64,000 nucleotides of DNA, taken from positions 2,215,711 through 2,279,710 of the forward strand of contig NZ_MQWB01000001.1 in NCBI RefSeq assembly GCF_002257665.1, written 5' to 3'. Positions 51,218 through 60,557 of this stretch are shown piece by piece. The translations under genes were made by a program, and so were the position numbers. Each line of letters starts with the position of its first letter. Within the stretch, counting starts at the first letter, position 1. The notes beneath the pieces are model-generated. The model worked only from the letters and a program-made list of their open reading frames with translations, was not told the DNA's origin and did not search any database. The DNA is from Rubricoccus marinus. GTDB taxonomy: Bacteria; Bacteroidota; Rhodothermia; Rhodothermales; Rubricoccaceae.

Positions 51218-54121
51218 ATGTCCGGGAAGCAACTCGACCGCCTCGTCGCGGCAGGCGTTTTCGTCTACGCCCTCGTCCTCTACCTCGCCTCGATGGCCGA
51301 GACGTCCCCGTTCTGGGACTCCGGCGAGTTCATCGCCATCTCGTACGGGTTGCAGGTGAGCCACCCGCCGGGCGCGCCCTTCTACATGATCGTGGGTCGC
51401 TTTTTCGCGATGTTCGCGCCGCTGTTCTCGGCGTTCTCGCCCGAGCCGGTGGCCTTCGCGGTCAACCTCGTATCGGTGCTCAGCAGTGCGCTGACGGTTT
51501 TGCTGACGCACATCGTGATCGTGCGCCTCTCGCGGGTCTGGCTGGGCACGCCGGAGACGTGGTCGGGATGGCAACGCACGGCGGCCAACGTAGGCGGCGC
51601 GATCGGCGCGCTGACGTTCGCGGCCACGGACTCGTTCTGGTTTAACGCTGTCGAGGCGGAGGTCTACGGCATGTCCATGCTATTCACGGCGGCGGTCGTG
51701 TGGCTGGCGCTGGTCTGGCGCGAGCGCACGCGCGAGGAGGAGGCCTCCATCCGCGCCAGAGGCGACCACCCGTTTGGGCTTCACGCAGACCGGCTCCTCG
51801 TGGCCATCGCGTACCTCTTCGGTTTGGCCATCGGTGTCCACCTCCTGAACGTGCTCGCGCTGTTCTTCGTCGCGCTGATCGTGTACTTCGAGAAGGTGGA
51901 GCGCGCGGAGTGGACGGCGGGTAAGAACACGCTAATGATGCTCGCGACGGGGCTCGTGGCATCGGTCATCTTCGTGGCGATCTACCCCGGCGTGGTGCAG
52001 TGGCTGCCCACGATGGCGGCAGCCGTTGGGTCTCCCCTGTTCTTCCTGTTCTTCGTCGTGGCGGTCTTGGCCGCGGCGGTCTGGTGGACGCAGAAGAACC
52101 ACAAGCCTATCGCGAACCTGATCGCGCTTTCGGCGACGGTGGTCATCATCGGGTACTCCTCGTACGCGGTCATCTTTATCCGCTCCGGCGCCGATCCGCC
52201 CATCGACGAGAACGACCCGGAGACAGCGGACGCCATCGTGAGCTACCTCAAGCGCGAGCAGTTCGGCTCCACGCCGTTGCTCAAGGGCTACACCTACGAG
52301 CCCTCGTCCGGCATGGTCGGCTACGTCGCCGACGCGTCCGGTCAGCTCCGCGAGGCGCCAGAGGTCACGTTCCCGCGCCGTCACTCGATGGACCCGAACC
52401 ACATCAACGTCTACCGGGAGTACAGCTCGGACATGGACTACTTCATTCGGTACCAGCTCGGGCACATGTTCGGGCGGTACTTCATGTGGCAGTTCACCGG
52501 GAAGGCGGCCGATACGCAAGACGCGAGTTGGATCGCGTTCCCGTGGCAGAAGTCCGACGCCGCCGGACTGACGCCGAGCGAGAGGGCCGGCCAGAATGCG
52601 TATTGGGGGCTTCCGCTCCTGCTCGGATTGCTGGGCCTCGCCTTCCACACGCAGAAGGATTGGCGACGGGCGCTGGCTGTGTTCATCCTCTTTATCGTCT
52701 CGGGCGTGGGCATCATCGTCTACCTCAACCAGACGCCGATGCAGCCGCGCGAGCGCGACTACTCGTACGTCGGGGCGTTCTTCGCCTTCTCACTGTGGAT
52801 CGGCATCGGGGCCACAGGCCTGGTGCAACTCACGGCGGAGGCGTTGAAGAACAGCGCGGCGATGCAGAAGTGGGCGCCTCTGGCAGTGGGTGCGCTCATC
52901 TTCGTCGCCGTGCCCGGGTGGATGGCCGTCGAGAACTACGACGACCACGACCGCTCCGGCCGCCGCATCGCGACCGACTTCGCGCGCAACATGTTGGAGA
53001 GCACGGCCCCCAACGCCATCCTCTTCACCAACGGCGACAACGACACCTTCCCGCTGTGGTACCTCCAGGAGGTCATGGGCGTGCGCCGCGATGTGCGCGT
53101 GGTGAACCTCTCGCTGCTCAACACGCAGTGGTACATCAAGCAACTCAAGAACCAGTACAGCCGCGACAGCGCGCCGCTGCCGTTTACCCTTACGGATGCA
53201 CAGGTGGACGGTCTCCAGCCGGTCTACGACTTCCCGGCTGGGGAGTACTCGCTTCCGGTGGACCGCCAGAGGCTGCTCGACGAGACCGTTGCGGGCCGCC
53301 TGGACCCCGCTTCGTTGCCGACAGAGATGCGGTGGAACCTGAAGGGGCGCCCGAGCCCGATCTCCCAGGATCGGAGCGCGCTCTACGTGGCGGACATCGC
53401 GGTCTTGGACATTTTGAAAGCCAATGCGGAGCAGGGATGGGAACGGCCCATCTACTTCGCGTCCACGGTCGGGCCGGATTCAGAACTCGACTTGCAGCCG
53501 TTCTTCCAGAACGAGGGGCTCGCGCGGCGCGTCGTCCCGATCCAGCGCCCCGGCGTTGGCCCCGATGGGTTCGTCGTTCCTGAGATCGCGCAGGACCGCC
53601 TGAGCAAGTTCAAGTTTGATGGCCTGGCCGATCCGAGCGTGTACCTGGATCAGAACGCGCGCAGCATGGCCGACAGCTACCGCCGGACGGTGGGCAGCCT
53701 CGCGTCGGGTCTTGCCGAGAAGGGCCAGCGCGACGAAGCGCGTGCGCTTCTGGCGCGGATGGACAGAGAGATCCCTGCCTCCACGGTCCCGGCGTCGTTC
53801 GCGAGCCTGTACACGCTTGCCGAGGCGTACAGCGTACTCGGAGACAAGCAGGGCCTGGTAAGCACAATGCAGCGCGCCGAGGATCAAGCCCTCGCACGCT
53901 TGGACGCGGCGACAACGCAGAGCCAGCAGCAGACCGCGCTCCAGTACATCCAGCTCGTTCAGATGGCGTACATCACCGGCGAGGCGTTCGACGCCGCCGC
54001 GGCCTTCTCCAACCGCCTGGCCGACAAGGTGGGCGATCCCGCCATCCGCCAGTCGGCCGAGCAGTTCCGCCAGCAGGCCGAAGCCATGAACGCCCCGCCA
54101 GAGCCCGCCGCGCAGCAGTAG
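51218..54121 (+). CDS. DUF2723 integral membrane protein (glycosyltransferase-like)
   Basis: 967 residues. The first 280 residues carry the DUF2723 block: LASMAETSPFWDSGEFIAISYGLQVSHPPGAPFYMIVGRFFAMFAP, with the Asp-Ser-Gly-Glu motif. About thirteen TMs extend to residue 580, followed by a soluble periplasmic part (TNGDNDTFPLWYLQEVMGVRRDVRVVNLSLLNTQWYIKQL) and a helical TPR-like C terminus (about 810-967). The family is widespread in Bacteroidota and related to protein O-mannosyltransferase-type GT-C enzymes; a glycosyl transfer role is inferred. Iterated-motif copies are fewer than in neighbours. Confidence 0.87.
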   Translation: MSGKQLDRLVAAGVFVYALVLYLASMAETSPFWDSGEFIAISYGLQVSHPPGAPFYMIVGRFFAMFAPLFSAFSPEPVAFAVNLVSVLSSALTVLLTHIVIVRLSRVWLGTPETWSGWQRTAANVGGAIGALTFAATDSFWFNAVEAEVYGMSMLFTAAVVWLALVWRERTREEEASIRARGDHPFGLHADRLLVAIAYLFGLAIGVHLLNVLALFFVALIVYFEKVERAEWTAGKNTLMMLATGLVASVIFVAIYPGVVQWLPTMAAAVGSPLFFLFFVVAVLAAAVWWTQKNHKPIANLIALSATVVIIGYSSYAVIFIRSGADPPIDENDPETADAIVSYLKREQFGSTPLLKGYTYEPSSGMVGYVADASGQLREAPEVTFPRRHSMDPNHINVYREYSSDMDYFIRYQLGHMFGRYFMWQFTGKAADTQDASWIAFPWQKSDAAGLTPSERAGQNAYWGLPLLLGLLGLAFHTQKDWRRALAVFILFIVSGVGIIVYLNQTPMQPRERDYSYVGAFFAFSLWIGIGATGLVQLTAEALKNSAAMQKWAPLAVGALIFVAVPGWMAVENYDDHDRSGRRIATDFARNMLESTAPNAILFTNGDNDTFPLWYLQEVMGVRRDVRVVNLSLLNTQWYIKQLKNQYSRDSAPLPFTLTDAQVDGLQPVYDFPAGEYSLPVDRQRLLDETVAGRLDPASLPTEMRWNLKGRPSPISQDRSALYVADIAVLDILKANAEQGWERPIYFASTVGPDSELDLQPFFQNEGLARRVVPIQRPGVGPDGFVVPEIAQDRLSKFKFDGLADPSVYLDQNARSMADSYRRTVGSLASGLAEKGQRDEARALLARMDREIPASTVPASFASLYTLAEAYSVLGDKQGLVSTMQRAEDQALARLDAATTQSQQQTALQYIQLVQMAYITGEAFDAAAAFSNRLADKVGDPAIRQSAEQFRQQAEAMNAPPEPAAQQ

Positions 54122-54212
54122 CCTCTGGCGCCCGAGCCTCTCCCCCCACGCCTCTGGCGCGGCCCTGTCCCCGCCAGAGGCGTACCTTCCGCCTCCGCTT
54201 CCCGCCACCTGC

Positions 54213-54626
54213 ATGGCCCTCTCCCCCGCCGACTTCGACCGCATCGCTAGCGCGCTGGGCGTGGACCCCGAACGCGAAGGCGACCTCGTCCGGTTCTCGC
54301 TCTCCGACGCCGCCAGCGGCCGCACGCTCGTGCTGGAGATCATGCCGACAACCGACGACGGATCGCTCGTGACGGTGTACAGCCAGGTGGCGCACCTCCA
54401 GCTTCAAGGATGCGAAGCGGTCGTCGCTTCAGAAGAGCTGGGAGAGGCGCTGTTCATGGCGCGTGAGGGGGCGCGCGTGAGCGGCCTCGTCGTAGAGCGC
54501 GGCGCCGGGTGCTCGCTCTATGCCAACGTCCCCGAGCGCCTCCTCTCCGCCGACTTCACGTCGCTCGCGCCAGAGGTGATGCAGAGCGCCGTGGTGCTCT
54601 CGCTCGGCGAGACGATGTTCGAGTAG
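54213..54626 (+). CDS. conserved hypothetical protein
   Basis: 137 residues, no signal peptide or TM. MALSPADFDRIASALGVDPEREGDLVRFSLSDAASGRTLVLEIMP suggests a small alpha/beta fold. No family recognised. It ends 2 bases before ybeY and is probably cotranscribed. Confidence 0.6.
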   Translation: MALSPADFDRIASALGVDPEREGDLVRFSLSDAASGRTLVLEIMPTTDDGSLVTVYSQVAHLQLQGCEAVVASEELGEALFMAREGARVSGLVVERGAGCSLYANVPERLLSADFTSLAPEVMQSAVVLSLGETMFE

Positions 54627-54628
54627 GG

Positions 54629-55090
54629 ATGGAGACCGAGGGAGCGGGCGCGGAACCGCCAGAGGCCTCTGGCGGCCTCGACGTGTACCTGGAACACGAG
54701 AGCCTTTCGCTACGCGAGGCCGACGTGCGCGCCCTCGCTGACCGCATCGCAGCGGGCGAGAACGTGCGGTGGCACGAGGTCGGCATCATCCTGGGCGATC
54801 ACGCGCTCGTTCACGACCTCAACCGGGAGTGGCTGGGCCACGACTGGGAAACCGACGTCGTCTCGTTCCCGCTCGATGAGGAGGCACGCGCCAGAGGCGT
54901 GATCGAGGGCGAGGTCTACGTGGACCTGGACACGGCGCGCGAGGTCGCGCCAGAGGTGGACGCGACGTTTGAGCACGAGGCGCTTCGATACGTCGCGCAC
55001 GGGTTGCTCCACTTGGTGGGGTACGACGACGCGACGGACGAGGAGCGGGCGGTCATGAGGGGCCTAGAAGACCGCTACCTGGCAGGCTGA
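54629..55090 (+). CDS. ybeY: endoribonuclease YbeY (rRNA maturation factor)
   Basis: 153 residues, cytoplasmic; needed for 16S rRNA 3'-end maturation in other bacteria. Core LNREWLGHDWETDVVSFPLDE and the zinc motif EHEALRYVAHGLLHLVGYDDATDEE. The third ligand of the H-x3-H-x5-H triad reads Asp (GYDD) rather than His, a substitution that also occurs in Bacteroidota forms. The N-terminal 20 residues include a PEASG from a palindromic motif pair (54657-54674) shortly after the start. Confidence 0.88.
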   Translation: METEGAGAEPPEASGGLDVYLEHESLSLREADVRALADRIAAGENVRWHEVGIILGDHALVHDLNREWLGHDWETDVVSFPLDEEARARGVIEGEVYVDLDTAREVAPEVDATFEHEALRYVAHGLLHLVGYDDATDEERAVMRGLEDRYLAG

Positions 55091-55238
55091 CGGCCTCTGG
55101 CGGAACCATCGTGCGACGGCGGAGGGGATTTGGTCGGATTCGTTTGCGTTCGGCGGCTTCGGTGACTATTCATGGAGACGGCGTGAACGAGGACGAGCGG
55201 TCACGCCCTGGATCCGTTCACCAGCTTCCACTCTGGAC

Positions 55239-55529
55239 ATGCAGCAACCTCGCATCACCGCCCGACAGTTCGACGCCAGCGATGGCCTCCGCGCACACAT
55301 CGCCAAGCAGATGGGCAGCCTCGACCGTTTATACGACGGGATCCACGACCCGCGCGTCGTGCTCGCAGAGCAATCCGGTAGCAAGCGAGCCGAAGTCGCA
55401 CTCCGCGTCTACCGTCAGACGCTCACCGCCAGCGCCGAAGCGAGTTCTCACGAGTCCGCCGTCGACGAAGCCGTCCGCCAGATGCGCCGCCGCGTCCTCC
55501 GCTACAAAGCCCGCCTGAGGCGGAAGTAG
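55239..55529 (+). CDS. hpf: ribosome hibernation promoting factor (short HPF/RaiA type)
   Basis: 96 residues, cytoplasmic. ITARQFDASDGLRAHIAKQMGSLDRLYDGIHDPRVVLAEQ and AEVALRVYRQTLTASAEASSHESAVDEAVRQMRRRVLRYKARLRRK match the S30AE domain. There is no C-terminal dimerisation domain, so it is the short form. It likely stabilises inactive ribosomes under stress. Confidence 0.88.
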   Translation: MQQPRITARQFDASDGLRAHIAKQMGSLDRLYDGIHDPRVVLAEQSGSKRAEVALRVYRQTLTASAEASSHESAVDEAVRQMRRRVLRYKARLRRK

Positions 55530-55548
55530 CTCCTTCTCCCCGCTTTTA

Positions 55549-55581
55549 GACGCCAGAGGCCACTCGTCCGCCTCTGGCGTC
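55549..55581. terminator. motif-built hairpin between hpf and metF
   Basis: Arms GACGCCAGAGG (55549-55559) and CCTCTGGCGTC (55571-55581), an 11-base stem with an 11-base loop, made from oppositely oriented motif copies. CTTTT precedes it, which on the minus strand gives AAAAG after the stem. It lies between convergent genes and probably acts for both. Confidence 0.6.
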
Positions 55582-55620
55582 GCTGTATCTAAGGGCCGCC
55601 CCGCTTCCGTCGGCAGGAAG

Positions 55621-56574
55621 CTAAGCCCGCAGCGGCTCCACCACCCGCTGCACGTGCGCGGGGTTGGACATGATGTAGAAGTGAATGCCCGGGGCGCCAG
55701 CGGCCAGCAACTCCTCGGACTGCTGGCGGGCCCACTCGATGCCCACGTCGGGCACGCGCGCGTCGTCGGCCGCTTCGACCTCAGCGGCGAGGGCTTCCGG
55801 GATCTCGACCTTGAACGTGCGGGGCAGCGTGCGGAGGTGTCGCTTGGTGGTCAGGATCTTCAAGCCTGGAACGATCGGGACGTTGATGCCCACGTTTCGG
55901 CAGCGCTCGACGAAGTCGATGTACTGCGACGTGTCGAAAAACATCTGCGTCACGATGTAATCCGCCCCGGCCTCCACCTTCCGTTTGAGGTTGAGCACGT
56001 CCCACGTCCGGTTTGGCGCCTCCTCATGCTTCTCGGGGTAGCCGCCAACGCCGATGCAGAAGTTCGTCGGCGCCGCATCCAGCAGCCCCTCGTCCAGATA
56101 CTCGCCTGCGTTCATCGCCGAGATCTGGCGGACGAGGTCTTCCGCGTACACGTTGCTGCTCCGCCCGGGCCTCTCGCGTTTGGCGACGCTGACATCATCC
56201 CCACGGACAGCCAAGACGTTGTGGATGCCGAGGTAGTTGAGCTCGATCAGCGCATCTTCCGTCTCCTCTCGCGTGAACCCCCGGCACAGCACGTGCGGGA
56301 CGGCGTCAATGCCGAAACGGTGCTGGATGGCAGCGCATAGCCCTAGCGTGCCGGGCCTCTTGCGCTTGACGCGGCGCTTGATTGTGCCGTCGGGCATCTC
56401 GTCATACGTCGCCTCCGCCGCGTGGCTCGTCACGTCGATAAACGGCGGATCGAACGGCTTCAGCGCGTCCACGATTTCCAGCACGTCCGAAACCGAGCTC
56501 CCGCGCTTTGGCGGGATGATCTCGTAGGAGATAAGCGGCTCGGTCGCCTGCTCGTAGTGCTCGATGACTTTCAT
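55621..56574 (-). CDS. metF: methylenetetrahydrofolate reductase
   Basis: 317 residues, cytoplasmic. Reduces 5,10-methylene-THF to 5-methyl-THF with FAD. Signatures: ISYEIIPPKRGSSVSDVLEIVDALKPFDPPFIDVTSHAAE, VLCRGFTREETEDALIELNYLGIHNVLAVRGDD, CIGVGGYPEKHEEAPN, KRKVEAGADYIVTQMFFDTSQYIDFVERCRNVGINVPIVPGLKILTT. Length is close to E. coli MetF (296). It is the last minus-strand gene before the hpf/metF terminator and is separated from the oxidase operon by 66 bases, so may be read through from it. Confidence 0.93.
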   Translation of the reverse strand: MKVIEHYEQATEPLISYEIIPPKRGSSVSDVLEIVDALKPFDPPFIDVTSHAAEATYDEMPDGTIKRRVKRKRPGTLGLCAAIQHRFGIDAVPHVLCRGFTREETEDALIELNYLGIHNVLAVRGDDVSVAKRERPGRSSNVYAEDLVRQISAMNAGEYLDEGLLDAAPTNFCIGVGGYPEKHEEAPNRTWDVLNLKRKVEAGADYIVTQMFFDTSQYIDFVERCRNVGINVPIVPGLKILTTKRHLRTLPRTFKVEIPEALAAEVEAADDARVPDVGIEWARQQSEELLAAGAPGIHFYIMSNPAHVQRVVEPLRA

Positions 56575-56640
56575 GGGAGACCTTGTGCCTCTGGCGAGGA
56601 GCCAGGAGTAGAGAGAAAAACGCGGAGCAGCGCCAGAGGC

Positions 56641-56961
56641 TTAGTTCCTGCGGCGCCAGAGGTCCTCCTGGAGAGGGTTGCGGCCTCCCTCCTCGATCTC
56701 CGCCTCGACGCGCTGGCGCATGGGCATGACCGGCCAGACCGGATGGTGCCGCTGCTCCTCCATGATGTCCGCAAGCTGGACGGGGACGGGTTGCCCTCGC
56801 CGCTTCGCGATCTCGCGCCCGATGCCTTTATCGAACGGAAGCTCGTCGTCCGGAAACACCACCCGCCACATCGTCACCAGTGTCCAGATCACCATCAGGA
56901 TCAGCACTGGAACGGCGACGAGCACGAACCCAGTGGCGATAGCGGCGATGGGAAGCTGCAT
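56641..56961 (-). CDS. small one-TM protein of the oxidase operon
   Basis: 106 residues. One N-terminal TM (IAAIATGFVLVAVPVLILMVIWTLVTMW), then a soluble tail with KGIGREIAKRRGQPVPVQLADIMEEQRHHP. No family recognised. It follows the subunit IV gene by 20 bases on the same strand and may be a small accessory or assembly subunit of the oxidase. Confidence 0.55.
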   Translation of the reverse strand: MQLPIAAIATGFVLVAVPVLILMVIWTLVTMWRVVFPDDELPFDKGIGREIAKRRGQPVPVQLADIMEEQRHHPVWPVMPMRQRVEAEIEEGGRNPLQEDLWRRRN

Positions 56962-56981
56962 AGGAGTGCGGCGGGATGGGC

Positions 56982-57581
56982 TCAGTCGGTAACGACGACG
57001 TCGTTGGCACTAGCGTCCGCCTCTACAGCCGGCAGCGCGTTTTCTGTAGGCGTGTTGGCGGCATCCATCGCCGCGCCGGCGTCTGCCGATCCAGCGGCGT
57101 TCGGGAAGAGGTCCGCATCGGGCTCGGTTACCAACGGCACCGCTTCAAATGCGGGCGCGAGCGCCTCGCTCTCCCGGGTCGCCTCCAGAATCCCGGCCTC
57201 GATCTCGTCAATCGGCGTCGCAGACTGCTCCTCGAACGTGTCGCGGAAGCCCGTATCGAGATAGGTGAACGTCAGGAAGATGACGAGGAAGACGATGGAG
57301 CCTACGAACGCGAGAAGGTTCGTTCCGCCGTCGTACTTAAGCCCCATGAAGTAGGCCGCGACGAAGTACGCCTTTCCGCCCGCGATGAGGAGTGCGACCG
57401 GAACCGAGAACGCGCCAAGGTGGATGACTCCATTCTGTTCCATCCAGCCCAACGCGACCGTCAGGACCGTAAGGCCAACAAGGATGCCGATCGTCCGAAG
57501 GAGAAGAGCCGGGGAGGCGACGTGGTGCCCGCCATGACCGGTGTGCTCGTCGTGTCCGTCTGCGTGTGCTGCGTGTGCCAT
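56982..57581 (-). CDS. cytochrome c oxidase subunit IV (CtaF-like) with long acidic tail
   Basis: 199 residues. His-rich N terminus (MAHAAHADGHDEHTGHGGHH) and three TMs between about 27 and 110 (LLRTIGILVGLTVLTVALGW, VALLIAGGKAYFVAAYFMGL, NLLAFVGSIVFLVIFLTFTYLD). This is the pattern of small oxidase subunit IV. Residues 115-199 are an acidic Ala/Glu-rich tail not usual for the family. Lies in a conserved order after subunits II, I, III. Confidence 0.78.
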   Translation of the reverse strand: MAHAAHADGHDEHTGHGGHHVASPALLLRTIGILVGLTVLTVALGWMEQNGVIHLGAFSVPVALLIAGGKAYFVAAYFMGLKYDGGTNLLAFVGSIVFLVIFLTFTYLDTGFRDTFEEQSATPIDEIEAGILEATRESEALAPAFEAVPLVTEPDADLFPNAAGSADAGAAMDAANTPTENALPAVEADASANDVVVTD

Positions 57582-57645
57582 CGTGCGTGATGCGTGGGAT
57601 CCGAGTCCGCCAGAGGCCGCGTGTGGAGGCCTCTGGCGTTGCCCT

Positions 57646-58686
57646 CTAGATCAGGTACATCAGGGGGAAAAGGAAAATCCAGATGATGTCGACGATGTGC
57701 CAGTACAGGCCCACGTTCTCGACCGGGGTGTAGTAGACGCTCGTGTAGCGGCCGCGCTGTGCCTTCACCGCGAGGATGCCCATCGCGATCATGCCGATGA
57801 TGATGTGCAGGCCGTGGATGCCCGTCATCACGTAGTAGATCGAGAAGAAGATGCCGGCACGAGGGTTCGAGAAGATGGCGCCTTCGCGTCCATGTCCCTC
57901 CTCGTGCTCGCCGTCCGCGGCGTGGCCTGTGGCCTCCGCGAGAGCGTTTTCGGTCTCTTCGAGGCTCCGCTCTGCTCCCACCTCGGGGTTCGCCTCCGGC
58001 ATGTCCACAGCACCGGGTGCGATCTGCTCGGCTTCGCCCGTCGGGCTCTCGCCAGAGGCGCCTTCGGTCACGTCGAGCTGCTGGCCATCCTCGCCGATAA
58101 CGGCCGCTGGCGCGAGCACCGCCGTACCAGCGGTGAGCTCTGCGATGGTTGGCGTGCCTTCATCGAGTTGGAAGTACTTCCCGGGGTAGATGCCCAGCTC
58201 AAACTTGTGGGTGTACTCGAAGTACTTCACCAGCATAAAGCCACCCGCCAGCGCTACGGTCAGCCAGAGCATGCCGACAAGCAGCTTGCGGTTGTCGGTC
58301 TGCGCCGCACGGATCGCCCAGGCGACAGTCAAGGATGACGCCAGAAGCACGAGCGTGTTAAACGCGCCCAAGAGCGTGTCCAGCTGCGTGCTCGCCTCCT
58401 GGAACAGGTCCGGGTACCACGCGCGATAGATCGCGTAGGCAACGAACATTCCGCCGAAGAGCAGAACCTCCGTTACGAGGAACAGCCACATCCCCAGCTT
58501 CGACGCTTCGAACTGCTGCTCGGCGCTGATGAAGTGGTGCTGCAAGTGCGCCGGATGCATCTGGCCATCGTGGCCCTTCAGCATCAGCTCGCCGTGGTGG
58601 CCGTCGCCTCCGTGCCCGTGGTCGCCAGAGGCCGGGGCCTCTGGCGCGTGCGGGTCGTCGACGGTCAGGGTGGTCGGGTTCGCCAT
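57646..58686 (-). CDS. cytochrome c oxidase subunit III with an acidic insertion
   Basis: 346 residues. Typical TMs: KLGMWLFLVTEVLLFGGMFVAYAIYR, LLGAFNTLVLLASSLTVAWAIRAA, LLVGMLWLTVALAGGFMLVKYFEY, and after a gap GIFFSIYYVMTGIHGLHIIIGMIAMG and WHIVDIIWIFLFPLMYLI. Between the fourth and fifth, about residues 180-272 form an acidic, Gly/Glu/Ala-rich insertion. The His-rich N-terminal 50 residues are also extra. Its stop is 2 bases from the next start in the operon frame (subunit I stop side). Confidence 0.88.
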   Translation of the reverse strand: MANPTTLTVDDPHAPEAPASGDHGHGGDGHHGELMLKGHDGQMHPAHLQHHFISAEQQFEASKLGMWLFLVTEVLLFGGMFVAYAIYRAWYPDLFQEASTQLDTLLGAFNTLVLLASSLTVAWAIRAAQTDNRKLLVGMLWLTVALAGGFMLVKYFEYTHKFELGIYPGKYFQLDEGTPTIAELTAGTAVLAPAAVIGEDGQQLDVTEGASGESPTGEAEQIAPGAVDMPEANPEVGAERSLEETENALAEATGHAADGEHEEGHGREGAIFSNPRAGIFFSIYYVMTGIHGLHIIIGMIAMGILAVKAQRGRYTSVYYTPVENVGLYWHIVDIIWIFLFPLMYLI

Positions 58687-58688
58687 GT

Positions 58689-60527
58689 TTAGGAAAGGCT
58701 GTCAGGCTGGCTCGTGCCGTCGTCGATAAAACGCTCGTTCTGCGCGACGCCTACGGTCACGTCCGGGACCGGCGCCGCGTGTCCGTCTCCGCTCATGCCG
58801 TCGCCAGAGGCGCCGTAGAGGGCCGCGTTGTAGTCGTACGGGCCGTGGGTGACGAGCGGGGTGTGATGGAAGTTGTGGTGGTCCGGCGGCGTGGTGGCCG
58901 CGGTCCATTCCAGCGTCGCGCCGCCCCACGGGTTGCCCGGTGCGGGCTTGCCCTTCCAGAGCGACCACATGCCGTTCGCCCAGACGACCATCAGGCCCAG
59001 ACCGAGGACCCAGGAGCCCACCGTCGAGATCTGGTGCAGCGGCTCGAGCCACGGCATGTCGGGGTAGTCGTAGTAGCGGCGGGGCATGCCTTGGCTACCC
59101 ATGATGAACTGGATAAAGAACGTCATGTTGAAGCCCAGGAAGACGAGAAGCGCCGAGACCTTGCCAGCCGTCTCGTTGTAGAGCTTGCCCGTCATCTTTG
59201 GCCACCAGTAGTGGAGGCCGCCGAGCATCGCCATTACCGTTCCACCCATCATCACGTAGTGGAAGTGGGCAACGACGAAGTACGTGTCGTGCAGGTGGAT
59301 GTCGACGGAGAGCGCGCCCACCATGATGCCCGTCACGCCACCGATGGTGAACAGGAAGAGGAACGTCAGCGCGTAAAGCATCGGCGTCTGAAGCCAGACG
59401 CTGCCCTTGTACATCGTCCAGACCCAGTTAAAGATCTTGATGCCGGACGGGATGCCGATCAGGAACGTGATCAGGCTGAAGATCACCGAGCTCACCGGGC
59501 TCTGTCCCGAGGTGAACATGTGGTGGCCCCACACGAGGAAGCCCAACAGCGCGATGGCAACCGACGAGAGCGCGACAGCACGGTAGCCGTACACCCTCTG
59601 GCGCGAGAACGTGCCCATCAGCTCCGAGACCACGCCAAAGGCGGGCAGGATCATGATGTACACGGCCGGGTGGCTGTAGAACCAGAAGAAGTGCTGGAAC
59701 AGTACTGGGTCCCCTCCCAGCGCCGGATCAAAGATGCCGATCTGGAGCACGCGCTCCAGGAACAGCAGCAGCATCGTGATACCGATCACGGGCGTGGCCA
59801 AAATCTGCACGATGGACGTCGCGTAGATGGACCAGAGGAAGAGCGGCATCCGGTTCCACGTCATCCCCGGCGCGCGCATCTTGTGGATGGTCACGATAAA
59901 GTTGAGCCCGGTCAGGATGGACGAGAAGCCCATAATGAACACGCCCAACCCCATGAACAGAACGCCATCCACCGTCTCCTTGGAGTACGGCGTGTAGAAC
60001 GTCCAGCCCGTGTCCACGCCACCAAAGGCGAGGCCGGTCAGCGCCACAACGGCGCCGATGCCGTAGATGTAGAAGCTCGCGAGGTTGAGCTTCGGGAACG
60101 CCACGTCCTTCGCGCCGATCATGATCGGCAAGAGGAAGTTGCCCAGCGACGCCGGGATGGACGGGACGATGAACAGGAAGACCATCACGATGCCGTGCAT
60201 CGTGAACACCTGGTTGTAGGTGTCGGCCGTCATGATCGTCTCGCCCTGCGTGAACAGCTCAAGGCGCACCGCCAGCGCCAGGAAGCCGCCAACGGCGAAC
60301 GCCAGCGAGACCGAGGCCAAGTACATCAGGCCGATGCGCTTGTGGTCGACCGTGGTCATCCACTCCCACGCGATCGCGCGGAAGCGGGCAAAGCCGGTGA
60401 CCTCGGGGCCCGGACCGGGCTCGTGGAGGTAGTTATGGACGGGCTCGTGGCCCTGCGGATAGCCCGGGTTCTTCGGCGCGGCCGGAGCCGGGCGCGAACG
60501 AACGGGGGCGGGAGTCAGCGTCGCCAT
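58689..60527 (-). CDS. cytochrome c oxidase subunit I (A2 type, caa3)
   Basis: 612 residues, twelve TMs. Reduces oxygen at the haem a3-CuB site. Haem ligand His111 ([13 protein letters not shown]), YSHPAVY at 284-290 replaces the GHPEVY of A1 oxidases, which is the A2-type signature with Tyr-Ser in place of the D-channel Glu, as in Rhodothermus marinus caa3. CuB His pair in WGHHMFTSG. The gene has no iterated-motif copy except close to its 3' end. Sits between subunits II and III. Confidence 0.92.
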   Translation of the reverse strand: MATLTPAPVRSRPAPAAPKNPGYPQGHEPVHNYLHEPGPGPEVTGFARFRAIAWEWMTTVDHKRIGLMYLASVSLAFAVGGFLALAVRLELFTQGETIMTADTYNQVFTMHGIVMVFLFIVPSIPASLGNFLLPIMIGAKDVAFPKLNLASFYIYGIGAVVALTGLAFGGVDTGWTFYTPYSKETVDGVLFMGLGVFIMGFSSILTGLNFIVTIHKMRAPGMTWNRMPLFLWSIYATSIVQILATPVIGITMLLLFLERVLQIGIFDPALGGDPVLFQHFFWFYSHPAVYIMILPAFGVVSELMGTFSRQRVYGYRAVALSSVAIALLGFLVWGHHMFTSGQSPVSSVIFSLITFLIGIPSGIKIFNWVWTMYKGSVWLQTPMLYALTFLFLFTIGGVTGIMVGALSVDIHLHDTYFVVAHFHYVMMGGTVMAMLGGLHYWWPKMTGKLYNETAGKVSALLVFLGFNMTFFIQFIMGSQGMPRRYYDYPDMPWLEPLHQISTVGSWVLGLGLMVVWANGMWSLWKGKPAPGNPWGGATLEWTAATTPPDHHNFHHTPLVTHGPYDYNAALYGASGDGMSGDGHAAPVPDVTVGVAQNERFIDDGTSQPDSLS

Positions 60528-60557
60528 GACGTGGGGGGAGGTTGGCTGCTGTGGGGT

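Noticed and set aside
54629-55090. YbeY inactivated by loss of the third zinc His
   Set aside because: Asp or other residues at this position occur in Bacteroidota YbeY proteins as far as I recall, and Asp can bind zinc, so loss of function is not supported.
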